Origin: Streptomyces pyxinae
Lineage (GTDB): Bacteria; Actinomycetota; Actinomycetes; Streptomycetales; Streptomycetaceae
Direction: 5' to 3'
Length of the DNA: 64,000 nucleotides
Assembly: GCF_024756275.1 (NCBI RefSeq)
Contig: NZ_JANUGQ010000020.1
Coordinates: 62,001-126,000 of the forward strand
Notes under the pieces: generated by a model
Database searches by the model: none
Told to the model about the DNA's origin: nothing
What the model saw: only the letters and a program-made list of their open reading frames with translations
Position numbers and translations under genes: made by a program
In this document: positions 51,387 to 59,782 of the stretch, one piece after another
Layout of the letters: each line of letters starts with the position of its first letter
How positions within the stretch are numbered: position 1 is the stretch's first letter

Positions 51387-52137
51387 GCTGTTCCTTCGCT
51401 GTTCGGTGGTGCCTTACGGGAGGTGCCCCGGGTCCTCACCGGGGCGTTGTTCGGGGTGTCACCAGTACGGTCGCGCCGCCCCCATCGTGTACCCCCGGGT
51501 CGTAAACGTCACCTCTACCGGGAGGTAACCCGGCGCCTGGCGACGGCGGGGCCCGGCGCACCCCGCACCGGCCGTCCCGGGGCGCTCCGGGTGGGCCCGG
51601 GGCCCGGGGGCGTACCGGCGGGCGCACCCGGGGGCGTACGGACACCGGGGGCGTACGGACAGTACGGACACCGGAGGCGTACGAGCACCGGACCGTACGG
51701 ACACGGAGACGGACCGGTGCCCGGGGTGTACGGGCAGGGGGCGCCCCGGCCCGTGGCCCGTACCGCCGGGGCCCGGGCGGCCCGGCAGGGGCTCGTCCGT
51801 CGCTCCGGCGCCCGGGAAGGACGGCCGAATCGCAACCTTACGCCCCGTCCGTCCGTCTGTTCCGGCCGGGCGGATCACCCCGGGAGGGCAGCCGTTCGCC
51901 GTCCGGCGGGGTGCGGAGCACATGGAAGGCCCTAAAGTGGGTCAAGAGCCGCGTGTCCAGCGCGAGCCTGGGTGGGACGGTGCCGGGAGTTGCGGCGAGA
52001 CGGACCCAAAAGTCACCGTTTCGGCGGTCTCGGCCGCCGGGTACTTGCGCGATCCGCCCAGCACGTGTGGACTACGGCCCAAGCCACGCGTACGCGCGCG
52101 GCGCAGCATTTTCCAAGACACGATCAGGAGGCAAGCC
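51387..52137. other. 751-bp divergent control region with GTACGGACAC repeats
   Basis: Between aceE (minus) and the DUF3052 gene (plus). About 51610-51720 has several GTACGGACACCGG-type repeats. Near 51920-52080 the sequence turns less GC-rich and probably holds the DUF3052 promoter. No gene was recognised in either strand. Confidence 0.5.
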
Positions 52138-52578
52138 GTGAGCGCGACCGCGGACCACGCGGAGGAGCGGACCAACCCGGCGGCGAAGCTGGGGTTCGAG
52201 CCCGGACAGGTGGTCCAGGAGATCGGCTACGACGACGACGTCGAGCAGGAGCTCCGTGAGGGCATCGAGGCCATCACCGGCCAGGAACTCGTGGACGAGG
52301 ACTTCGACGACGTCGCCGATGTCGTCGTGCTCTGGTTCCGCGACGAGGACGGCGACCTCACGGACGCACTGGTCGACGCCATCGGTCTGATCGACGAAGG
52401 CGGGGAGATCTGGCTCCTCACCCCCAAGACCGGCCGGGACGGCTACGTCGAACCCAGCGACATCAACGAGGCCGCCCAGACCGCGGGCCTCTCCCAGACC
52501 CGGAGCATCAGCGCCGGCAAGGACTGGTCCGGCAGCCGTCTGGTGACCCCGAAGGGCGCCAAGTCCGGCAAGCGCTGA
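52138..52578 (+). CDS. DUF3052 family protein (146 aa)
   Basis: Starts MSATADHAEERTNPAAKLGFEPGQVVQEIGYDDDVEQELR and ends GSRLVTPKGAKSGK. Acidic actinobacterial DUF3052, a small fold with VVVLWFRDEDGDLTDALVDAIG conserved. GTG 52138 follows AGGAGG. Divergent from aceE and followed by a terminator. Its function is unknown; genetic neighbours are stress genes. Confidence 0.9.
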   Translation: MSATADHAEERTNPAAKLGFEPGQVVQEIGYDDDVEQELREGIEAITGQELVDEDFDDVADVVVLWFRDEDGDLTDALVDAIGLIDEGGEIWLLTPKTGRDGYVEPSDINEAAQTAGLSQTRSISAGKDWSGSRLVTPKGAKSGKR

Positions 52579-52659
52579 CCCGGGCCCGGACGCGCCGGCC
52601 CCGGCTCGGGCCGGCACCGAGGGCGCTTCCAGGCCGTCTTCCGAAGGCCGTACCGGGCC

Positions 52660-52708
52660 GGCCCCCGTCGCCGTCCGGATCCCCGCGATCCGGACACCGG
52701 CGGGGGCC
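52660..52708 (+). terminator. Terminator after the DUF3052 gene
   Basis: 22-bp stem with minor mismatches (52660-52681 with 52687-52708) and loop CCCGC, then CGTCGTTTTCC with a short T-run. Confidence 0.8.
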
Positions 52709-52837
52709 CGTCGTTTTCCGGGTCCGGTCCGTCCGGGCCTGCTGCCCGGCCCCGGCCGGGACCGGGACCGATGGGCCGGGCCGGCGGCCCGGCTGCGTAG
52801 GCTGGCGGCGACGGAATCCGCCCCGGCGAAGGGATGC

Positions 52838-53320
52838 GTGGCAATGGCGATCGACGGGATCCAGGCCATCGAGGTGGGCACCAAGGCCCCCGACTTCGAG
52901 CTCAAGGACAACCACGGCCGAACCGTCCGTCTCTCCGACTTCCGGGGCTCCCGGAACGTCGTCCTCCTCTTCTATCCCTTCGCCTTCACGGGCGTCTGCA
53001 CCGGAGAGCTGTGCGCCCTGCGCGACCGGCTGCCGGTCTTCGTCAACGACGACACCCAGCTGCTCGCCGTCTCCACCGACTCCATGCACACCCTGCGGAT
53101 CTTCGCCGAGCAGGAGGGCCTGGAGTACCCGCTGCTCGCCGACTTCTGGCCGCACGGCGAGGCGGCCCGCACGTACGGCGTCTTCGACGCGGAGAAGGGC
53201 TGCGCGGTGCGCGGCACCTTCATCATCGACAAGGAGGGCGTGGTCCGCTGGACGGTCGTCAACGACCTCCCGGACGCCCGCGACCTGGACGAGTACGTCC
53301 GGGCTCTCGACGCCCTCTGA
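52838..53320 (+). CDS. ahpE: AhpE-type one-Cys peroxiredoxin (160 aa)
   Basis: Thioredoxin-fold peroxidase. LLFYPFAFTGVCTGELCALRD holds the peroxidatic Cys in the FTGxCxGE loop; other landmarks are IEVGTKAPDFELKDNHGR and GVFDAEKGCAVRGTFIIDKEG. Two more Cys (ELCAL, GCAVR) could resolve the sulfenic acid. GTG 52838 follows GAAGGG; ATG 52844 is the alternative. Reduces hydroperoxides or peroxynitrite; sits at the edge of the Ter stress region. Confidence 0.92.
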   Translation: MAMAIDGIQAIEVGTKAPDFELKDNHGRTVRLSDFRGSRNVVLLFYPFAFTGVCTGELCALRDRLPVFVNDDTQLLAVSTDSMHTLRIFAEQEGLEYPLLADFWPHGEAARTYGVFDAEKGCAVRGTFIIDKEGVVRWTVVNDLPDARDLDEYVRALDAL

Positions 53321-53627
53321 GACCCCCGGGGCCTGTGAGGTCCCCGGAACCGCCGGGACCCCCTGGGCCCGCTGAGACCCCCGGGCCGGGCGGCCGGCGG
53401 GACCGGGGCGCACCGGCGGCGAGTGGGCGCCGCCCGCCCCGGCGGGACCGGCGCCCGGCGGAACCGGTGGCCCCGCGAGTACAGGGCCCCGGAGGCCCCG
53501 TACGGGCAACTTCGGCTTTTCGGGCGAAGTGCCTGCTCGAACGGGGAACCGGTCACTAGGATCCAGACGTTCACCCGATGCCAACGCACGACGGGGGCGC
53601 TGCCCCTGGAAACCAATGGAGGGACTC
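53321..53627. other. 307-bp leader of terD copy 1
   Basis: Short GACCCCCGGGGCC-like repeats in the first half, then an AT-richer part near 53510-53590 where the promoter of the Ter genes probably lies. No gene recognised. Confidence 0.5.
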
Positions 53628-54203
53628 GTGGGAGTCAGCCTCAGCAAGGGCGGCAACGTCTCGCTGACCAAGGCCGCGCCGAACCTGACCGCGGTGACCG
53701 TCGGTCTGGGCTGGGACGTCCGCACCACCACCGGCACCGACTTCGACCTCGACGCCAGCGCGTTGCTGACCAACGCCGAGGGCAAGGTCGCCACCGACGG
53801 CAACTTCGTCTTCTTCAACAATCTGAAGAGCCCCGACGGCTCGGTCGAGCACACCGGTGACAACCTCACCGGTGAGGGCGAGGGCGACGACGAGCAGGTC
53901 AAGGTCAACCTGGCCGCCGTCCCGGCGGATGTCGAGAAGATCGTCTTCCCGGTGTCGATCTACGAGGCGGAGAGCCGCCAGCAGTCCTTCGGCCAGGTCC
54001 GCAACGCGTTCATCCGCGTGGTCGACCAGGCGGACGGCAACGAGCTGGCCCGCTACGACCTCAGCGAGGACGCCTCGACCGAGACCGCCATGGTCTTCGG
54101 CGAGCTGTACCGCAACGGCGCCGAGTGGAAGTTCCGCGCGATCGGCCAGGGCTATGCCTCCGGGCTGCGCGGGATCGCCCAGGACTTCGGCGTGAACGTC
54201 TGA
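53628..54203 (+). CDS. terD: TerD-family stress protein, copy 1 (191 aa)
   Basis: TerD proteins bind Ca2+ and protect against tellurite, phage and envelope stress in other bacteria; also implicated in Streptomyces development. This one reads MGVSLSKGGNVSLTKAAPNL, with acidic Ca2+ motifs TDFDLDASAL and GDNLTGEGEGDDE and the ending ASGLRGIAQDFGVNV. GTG 53628 follows GGAGGG. Same length as copy 2, over 70 percent alike by eye. Confidence 0.94.
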   Translation: MGVSLSKGGNVSLTKAAPNLTAVTVGLGWDVRTTTGTDFDLDASALLTNAEGKVATDGNFVFFNNLKSPDGSVEHTGDNLTGEGEGDDEQVKVNLAAVPADVEKIVFPVSIYEAESRQQSFGQVRNAFIRVVDQADGNELARYDLSEDASTETAMVFGELYRNGAEWKFRAIGQGYASGLRGIAQDFGVNV

Positions 54204-54216
54204 TCTCACGGCCGTT

Positions 54217-54303
54217 CCGGCCACCGGGGCGCCGACGGTGCCCCGGTGGCCGGGTCCGGTACGCGCCTCCGGCGCCGCACTTCCGCGTGCGGCGCCGGAG
54301 GCG
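54217..54303. terminator. Two consecutive hairpins between the terD copies
   Basis: First stem 54217-54230/54240-54253 (14 bp, arm CCGGCCACCGGGGC), second 54264-54280/54287-54303 (17 bp, arm CGCCTCCGGCGCCGCAC, loop TTCCGC). They may terminate, attenuate or protect mRNA between the two copies. Confidence 0.75.
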
Positions 54304-54353
54304 TCTGCTTCAGCAGCAATACGCACAGGACACACAGGGGAGGATCCAACGTC

Positions 54354-54929
54354 ATGGGTGTCACGCTCGCCAAGGGAGGCAATGTCTCCCTCTCCAAGGC
54401 CGCTCCGCATCTGACGCAGGTGCTGGTGGGGCTCGGCTGGGACGCGCGCTCCACCACCGGTGCCGACTTCGACCTCGACGCCAGCGCGCTGATCTGCCAG
54501 TCGGGAAGGGTGCTGGGAGACGACTGGTTCGTCTTCTACAACAACCTCACCAGCCCGGACGGCTCGGTCGAGCACACCGGCGACAACCTCACCGGGGAGG
54601 GCGAGGGCGACGACGAGTCGCTGATCGTGTACCTCTCCCAGGTGCCGGCCCATGTGGACAAGATCGTCTTCCCGGTCTCCATCCACGACGCCGACAACCG
54701 GGGCCAGACCTTCGGCCAGGTCAGCAACGCCTTCATCCGGGTGGTCAACCAGGCGGACGGCCAGGAGCTCGCCCGGTACGACCTCACCGAGGACGCGTCC
54801 ACCGAGACCGCCATGATCTTCGGCGAGCTGTACCGGTACGGCGGGGAATGGAAGTTCCGGGCCGTCGGACAGGGGTACGCGTCGGGACTGCGGGGCATCG
54901 CCCTAGACTTCGGGGTCAATGTTTCCTAA
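54354..54929 (+). CDS. terD: TerD-family stress protein, copy 2 (191 aa)
   Basis: MGVTLAKGGNVSLSKAAPHL, Ca2+ motifs ADFDLDASAL and GDNLTGEGEGDDE both intact, ending ASGLRGIALDFGVNV. GGGAGG precedes the ATG. Tandem duplicate of copy 1; the ligand-binding residues are kept in both, so both should bind Ca2+. Confidence 0.94.
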   Translation: MGVTLAKGGNVSLSKAAPHLTQVLVGLGWDARSTTGADFDLDASALICQSGRVLGDDWFVFYNNLTSPDGSVEHTGDNLTGEGEGDDESLIVYLSQVPAHVDKIVFPVSIHDADNRGQTFGQVSNAFIRVVNQADGQELARYDLTEDASTETAMIFGELYRYGGEWKFRAVGQGYASGLRGIALDFGVNVS

Positions 54930-55031
54930 AACACGTCTCCGGGTTGGTTCAAGAACCGGTGCGCACGGCGTGGGGGTGACTCGCCCCCGGGCCGCGCCCG
55001 GGGGGACCCGTAACACACGATTGGGTGGCTT

Positions 55032-56177
55032 GTGCTCCTGAAAACGTTCGGCTGGTCGTTCGCCATCACGGCGATCGGCCTCGCATTCGCCGCGTGGCAG
55101 TGGGGGTGGGAGGCGTTCGGGGTCGTGCTGATCCTGTCGATCCTCGAGATCTCGCTCTCCTTCGACAACGCGGTGGTCAACGCCGGAGTCCTCAAGAAGA
55201 TGAATGCCTTCTGGCAGAAGATCTTCCTGACGGTCGGCATTCTGATCGCCGTCTTCGGCATGCGGCTGGTCTTCCCCGTCGTCATCGTCGCCATCAGCGC
55301 CAAGATCGGGCCGATCGAGGCCGTCCAGCTCGCCCTGGACGACCCCACGAAGTACGAGCACCTGGTCACCGACGCCCATGCGGCGATCGCCGCCTTCGGC
55401 GGGATGTTCCTGCTGATGATCTTCCTCGACTTCATGTTCGAGGAGCGGGAGCACAAGTGGCTGGCCTGGCTGGAGCGGCCGGTCGCCAAGCTCGGCAAGG
55501 TGGACATGCTCTCGGTCTGCATCGCGCTGATCGTGTTGCTGATCACCGCCCTCACCTTCGCCACCCAGGCCCACACCAGCACCGGCCACGCCGACAAGTC
55601 GTCCACCGTGCTGCTCTCCGGTGTCGCCGGCCTGATCACCTATCTGGTGGTCGGCGGGCTCTCCGGCTACTTCGAGGACAAGCTGGAGGAGGACGAGGAG
55701 CGCGAGCACGAGGAGGAGGAGCGGGCCAAGAGGGAGGGCAAGCAGGTCTCCGCCGTCGGCCTGGCCGGCAAGGCCGCGTTCTTCCTCTTCCTGTATCTGG
55801 AGGTGCTGGACGCCTCCTTCTCCTTCGACGGCGTGATCGGCGCCTTCGCCATCACCAACCACATCTTCTGGATGGCGCTCGGCCTGGGCATCGGCGCGAT
55901 GTACGTCCGGTCCCTCACCGTCTACCTGGTCCGCCAGGGCACCCTGGACGACTATGTCTACCTGGAGCACGGCGCCCACTACGCCATCGGCGCCCTCGCC
56001 GTGATCCTGCTGGTCACCATCCAGCACCAGATCAGCGAGATCATCACCGGCCTGGTCGGTGTCGTCCTGATCGCCGCCTCCTTCCTCTCCTCGGTCCGCC
56101 GCAACAAGCGGCTGGAAGCGGCCGGCGGAGGCGACGGCGGCGCGGACGAGACGGCGAAAATCTCCTCCGGCGTCTGA
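55032..56177 (+). CDS. DUF475/TerC-like integral membrane protein (381 aa)
   Basis: Seven to nine transmembrane helices. The TerC-fold duplicate motifs are visible: ISLSFDNAVVNAGVLKKM near residue 41 and ASFSFDGVIGAFAITNHIF near residue 275, each with the Asp/Asn metal-like pair. A highly acidic loop (EDKLEEDEEREHEEEERAK) is near residue 217. GTG 55032. Forms the membrane component of Ter systems, possibly exporting metal ions such as Mn2+ or anchoring TerD proteins. Confidence 0.92.
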   Translation: MLLKTFGWSFAITAIGLAFAAWQWGWEAFGVVLILSILEISLSFDNAVVNAGVLKKMNAFWQKIFLTVGILIAVFGMRLVFPVVIVAISAKIGPIEAVQLALDDPTKYEHLVTDAHAAIAAFGGMFLLMIFLDFMFEEREHKWLAWLERPVAKLGKVDMLSVCIALIVLLITALTFATQAHTSTGHADKSSTVLLSGVAGLITYLVVGGLSGYFEDKLEEDEEREHEEEERAKREGKQVSAVGLAGKAAFFLFLYLEVLDASFSFDGVIGAFAITNHIFWMALGLGIGAMYVRSLTVYLVRQGTLDDYVYLEHGAHYAIGALAVILLVTIQHQISEIITGLVGVVLIAASFLSSVRRNKRLEAAGGGDGGADETAKISSGV

Positions 56178-56225
56178 CGCGCCGAAGGACCGGGGTGTGA
56201 CGAGCCCTCCGGCGAGGAACGCTTC

Positions 56226-56263
56226 CCTGCGGGGCGGCCGGGCGCTCCCGGCCGCCCCGCAGG
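56226..56263 (+). terminator. Terminator after the DUF475 gene
   Basis: 17-bp perfect stem (56226-56242 with 56247-56263, arm CCTGCGGGGCGGCCGGG) and loop CGCT. Confidence 0.83.
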
Positions 56264-56373
56264 CATGACGGCTGCACGACGGCGGCGCGGACCAGCCGCG
56301 CCGCCACCGGACCGCCGGACATCACCGGGGATCACCCGGGACCGGACGTTGTGGGGACCACTGGGGGTGGGGC

Positions 56374-57114
56374 ATGGCTTTCTGGCACGGGCTGTCGCGG
56401 GACCGGAACACGCAGTTCGACTCGGGCGGCTCACTGACGAACGCCATCGATCTGACCAAACGGCGCCCGACCGTCTCCCTCGCCAAACAGGGCGCCGAGA
56501 CCGGCAACCTCCGGGTGAACCTCTCCTGGCGGATGCGCAACGGCTCCGATCTGGAGGGCCGCGCCCGGCCGGGGAGCCTGCTGCGCCATCCGCTGAAGCT
56601 GTTCACCCCCGACGCCGTCCAGGCCCACACCATGAGCATGGTCAATGTGGATCTGGACATCGGCTGCCTCTACGAGCTGGCCGACGGCACCAAGGGGGTG
56701 GTCCAGCCGCTGGGCGGCTTCTTCGGGGACCTCAACGGCCCGCCGTACGTCAAGCTCAGCGGCGACGACCGGTTCGGCTCCCCCTCGGGCGAGACGATCT
56801 ACGTCAATCTGGACCACCGCGAGCAGATCAAGCGGCTGCTGTTCTTCGTCTACATCTACGACCAGACGCCCGCCTTCGACCGGACCCGCGCCACCATGAC
56901 GCTCTTCCCCAGCAATGGGCCGCGCATCGAGATCCAGCTCGACGAGCGCGCCCCGCAGGCCCGCTCCTGCGCGGTCTTCTCGCTGGAGAACGTCAAGGGC
57001 GAGCTGACCGTGCGGCGCGAGGTCCGGTTCGTCTACGGCTTCCAGTCCGAGCTGGACCGGATGTACGGCTGGGGCCTCCAGTGGGGCCGGGGCACCAAGT
57101 CCGGGCGGAGCTGA
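56374..57114 (+). CDS. TerA/TerD-related tellurium-resistance-like protein (246 aa)
   Basis: Distant TerD relative (TerF/TerA-like). MAFWHGLSRDRNTQFDSGGSL, then RVNLSWRMRNGSD, MVNVDLDIGCLYELADGTKG with an acidic DLD strand, GDDRFGSPSGETIYVNLD and a late VYGFQSELDRMYGWGL. It keeps the beta-rich TerD core but has only one of the acidic motifs. It ends the co-directional Ter unit before two converging genes. Partner to the other Ter proteins by context. Confidence 0.82.
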   Translation: MAFWHGLSRDRNTQFDSGGSLTNAIDLTKRRPTVSLAKQGAETGNLRVNLSWRMRNGSDLEGRARPGSLLRHPLKLFTPDAVQAHTMSMVNVDLDIGCLYELADGTKGVVQPLGGFFGDLNGPPYVKLSGDDRFGSPSGETIYVNLDHREQIKRLLFFVYIYDQTPAFDRTRATMTLFPSNGPRIEIQLDERAPQARSCAVFSLENVKGELTVRREVRFVYGFQSELDRMYGWGLQWGRGTKSGRS

Positions 57115-57298
57115 CGGGGCCGGCCCTACCGGTCGCGAGGGCCCCGGAGGCGTACGGCGGGTCCGGGACCGGGCGGGCCGTACGCCCCGACTCCGGGCTC
57201 CGGCGTCGTACGACCGTGTTGCCTGTGCCGCCGCTCCGGCCCCGGCCTCGCACGGGCGTCGCGAGGGCCCGGGCCGTCCGGGGTCCGGCCGGCGGGGC

Positions 57299-58282
57299 TC
57301 AGCCCCGGACGAACTGCGGGCCCATCGGCGGCATCACGAAGTCCGGGTCGGGCCCCGGCGCCGCACCGGCCGCCGGGCCCGGGTAGCCGTAGCCGCCGGC
57401 GGCCGGCGGCCCCGACGGCGGCTGAGGGTAGCCGTAGGCGGGAGCGGGGGCGGGCGGCACCGCGGGCGGCTGGGGGTAGCCGTAGCCGGGCGGTGCGGCC
57501 GGCGGGGGCGGCAGCGGTACGGAGCCCTGGGCGGCCGGGTGCGGCGCCGGAACCGCCTCGGTCGGCAGGGCCGACGACGGCACGGGCAGCGGCACCGACC
57601 CCGCTGCGGGTCCGGGCACGCCCGGGAGCGCGGAGGAGTCCTCGGACAGGGCCTCCCCGGCACCCGCGCCCACCAGGCCGGTCCCGGGCCCCTGCCCGGA
57701 GCCGCCGTGGTCGGACCGGCCGGATTCCCCGGCCCCCTCCGACTCGTCCACCGAGATGCCGAAGGCGGTGGCGAGCCCGATCAGACCGGTCGGGTAGCCC
57801 TGGCCGACCGCCCGGAACTTCCAGCCGTCCCCGCGCCGGTAGAGCTCGCCGCAGATGATGGCCGTCTCCTCGCCCGTCTCCGGGCGCACCGCGAAGACGG
57901 CGAGCGGCTCCCGGTCGGCCGCCCCGGCGTCGTACAGCAGAATCCGCAGGTCCGCGACGTGCGCGAAGCTGTCCCCGTCCGACGAGGCCGCCAGCACCAC
58001 CTGCTCCACCGAGGCGTCCAGCGCCGTCAGATCGGCCTCGACGGTGTCGGTCAGCCCCTCGGCCACCCGCTTCTTCGGCAGGCGGCGCACCAGCCCCGAC
58101 GGATGGCGCGGCTGGTTGTAGAAGACGAAGTCCTCGTCGGTGCGCACCCGGCCGCCCGCGCCGAGCAGCAGCGCCGAGGCGTCCACGTCGGGGGTCCCGG
58201 GGCCGGGGGTCCAGCACAGTACGGCCCGTACGGCCGCGGCGTCGAGCGGGACGTTCGACCCCTTCACCATCGCGTGCGTCAT
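57299..58282 (-). CDS. Divergent TerD-domain protein with Pro/Gly/Tyr-rich tail (327 aa)
   Basis: N-terminal TerD domain (about residues 1-170): MTHAMVKGSNVPLDAAAVRA, PDVDASALLLGAGGRVRTDEDFVFYNQP, ETAIICGELYRRGDGWKFRAVGQG. Unlike the two TerD copies, it lacks the GDNxTGxGxGDDE site, so Ca2+ binding is probably lost. From about residue 180 to the end there are GYGYPQPP-type repeats and long Pro stretches, a flexible or phase-separating tail. ATG 58282 is preferred over 58291 by spacing. Divergent from the CitE-like gene. Confidence 0.85.
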   Translation of the reverse strand: MTHAMVKGSNVPLDAAAVRAVLCWTPGPGTPDVDASALLLGAGGRVRTDEDFVFYNQPRHPSGLVRRLPKKRVAEGLTDTVEADLTALDASVEQVVLAASSDGDSFAHVADLRILLYDAGAADREPLAVFAVRPETGEETAIICGELYRRGDGWKFRAVGQGYPTGLIGLATAFGISVDESEGAGESGRSDHGGSGQGPGTGLVGAGAGEALSEDSSALPGVPGPAAGSVPLPVPSSALPTEAVPAPHPAAQGSVPLPPPPAAPPGYGYPQPPAVPPAPAPAYGYPQPPSGPPAAGGYGYPGPAAGAAPGPDPDFVMPPMGPQFVRG

Positions 58283-58544
58283 GCCCGTCATCCTGCCTGG
58301 CGCGCCGCCACCGGGACAACGCGGGGCGCGGAACTCCGGGAGACACGGGGCCGGGAGCTCCGGAGGCCCGGTTTGAGATGGGGCGGAGGAGCCAGAAGAT
58401 GCGGCGGGGGACCGGGGCGGGTTACCTGAAGTTCACGCGGGTGGGGAACTGTGGACACCCCTCCCTACGTACTATTACCGGCCACACCTCGTCCGGGCCG
58501 TCCGGACGATTCCGGGCAGCACAGAGGCAGTACAGGGGATATTT

Positions 58545-59705
58545 ATGCGTCATTTCGGGCATATCCCGGCCGCTGTCCGCGCCGATCTCTTCCACCGCGA
58601 GCCGGGCGAGTTCGCCGCCGCCTCGCCCTCCCGGCTGCTCTCGGCGGCCCTGGGCGCCACCCTCTACAGCCCGGCCACCCGGCCGCGCCTCGCCGACGAC
58701 ATACTCAAACAGGTGGGCCGCGGCGTGACGTCGATGGTCCTCTGCCTGGAGGATTCCATCCCGGACGGCGAGGTCGACGCCGCCGAGGAGAACCTGGTCC
58801 GGCAGTTCGCCGTACTGCGCGCGCGGGGCGAGGAACCCCCGCTGCTCTTCGTCCGGGTCCGCCGGCCGGAACAGATACCGGATCTGGTGGAGCGGCTCGG
58901 CGCGAGCGCCCGGCTGCTGTCCGGATTCGTACTGCCGAAGTTCACCGAGGAGCGCGGTACGGCCTTCCTGGAGGCGCTCACCGCCGCCGAGACCGTATGC
59001 GAACGGCGGCTCTTCGCCATGCCGGTGCTGGAGTCCCCGGAGCTGCTGCACCTGGAGACCCGGCGGGAGACGCTGGCCGGGATCGCCAGGACCGTCGACA
59101 AGTACCGGGACCGGGTGCTGGCGCTGCGGCTCGGCGTCACCGACTTCTGTTCGGCGTACGGGCTGCGCCGGCCGCCCGACATGACCGCCTACGACGTGCG
59201 GATCGTCGCCGAGGTGATAGCCGATGTGGTCAATGTGCTCGGCCGGGCCGACGGTACCGGCTTCACCATCACCGGCCCGGTCTGGGAGTACTTCCGGCGC
59301 CAGGAGCGGATGTTCAAGCCCCAGCTCCGCCGCAGCCCGTTCACCGAGCAGCGGGCCGACGAGCTGCGCACCGCGCTGATCGAGCACGACATGGACGGGC
59401 TGCTGCGCGAGATCGAGCTGGACCGGGCCAACGGGCTGCTCGGCAAGACCTGCATCCACCCCTCGCACGTCATGCCGGTGCACGCGCTGTCGGTGGTCAG
59501 CCACGAGGAGTTCAGCGACGCCCAGGACATCCTGCGCCCGGAGCGCGAGGGCGGCGGGGTGCTGCGCTCGGCGTACACCAACAAGATGAACGAGGTGAAG
59601 CCGCACCGCGCCTGGGCCGAACGCACCCTGCAGCGCGCCGAGGTCTTCGGGGTGGCCCGGGCCGATGTGGGCTTCGTGGAACTGCTGGCGGCGGGGCTCG
59701 GCTGA
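58545..59705 (+). CDS. CitE-like HpcH/HpaI aldolase family protein of the Ter system (386 aa)
   Basis: TIM-barrel C-C lyase family. MVLCLEDSIPDGEVDAAEENL has the E-D metal-binding strand; LFVRVRRPEQIPDL and GLLGKTCIHPSHVMPVHAL are CitE landmarks. Known members are encoded beside TerD/TerC and PRTase genes (Ter-associated lyases, described by comparative genomics). Substrate unknown. First gene of the operon that continues into the PRTase-StiP fusion and the HAD gene (77-bp gap). Confidence 0.9.
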   Translation: MRHFGHIPAAVRADLFHREPGEFAAASPSRLLSAALGATLYSPATRPRLADDILKQVGRGVTSMVLCLEDSIPDGEVDAAEENLVRQFAVLRARGEEPPLLFVRVRRPEQIPDLVERLGASARLLSGFVLPKFTEERGTAFLEALTAAETVCERRLFAMPVLESPELLHLETRRETLAGIARTVDKYRDRVLALRLGVTDFCSAYGLRRPPDMTAYDVRIVAEVIADVVNVLGRADGTGFTITGPVWEYFRRQERMFKPQLRRSPFTEQRADELRTALIEHDMDGLLREIELDRANGLLGKTCIHPSHVMPVHALSVVSHEEFSDAQDILRPEREGGGVLRSAYTNKMNEVKPHRAWAERTLQRAEVFGVARADVGFVELLAAGLG

Positions 59706-59782
59706 GGGCACGGGCGGGCGACGGTGGTGTGTACATGAGCGGGGCCGGCGAGACCGGAATGACGACGAGGGAGTGCAACGAC

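Noticed and set aside
48459..51935. Long plus-strand open frame across aceE
   Set aside because: Antisense shadow of aceE; no motif and no ribosome site.
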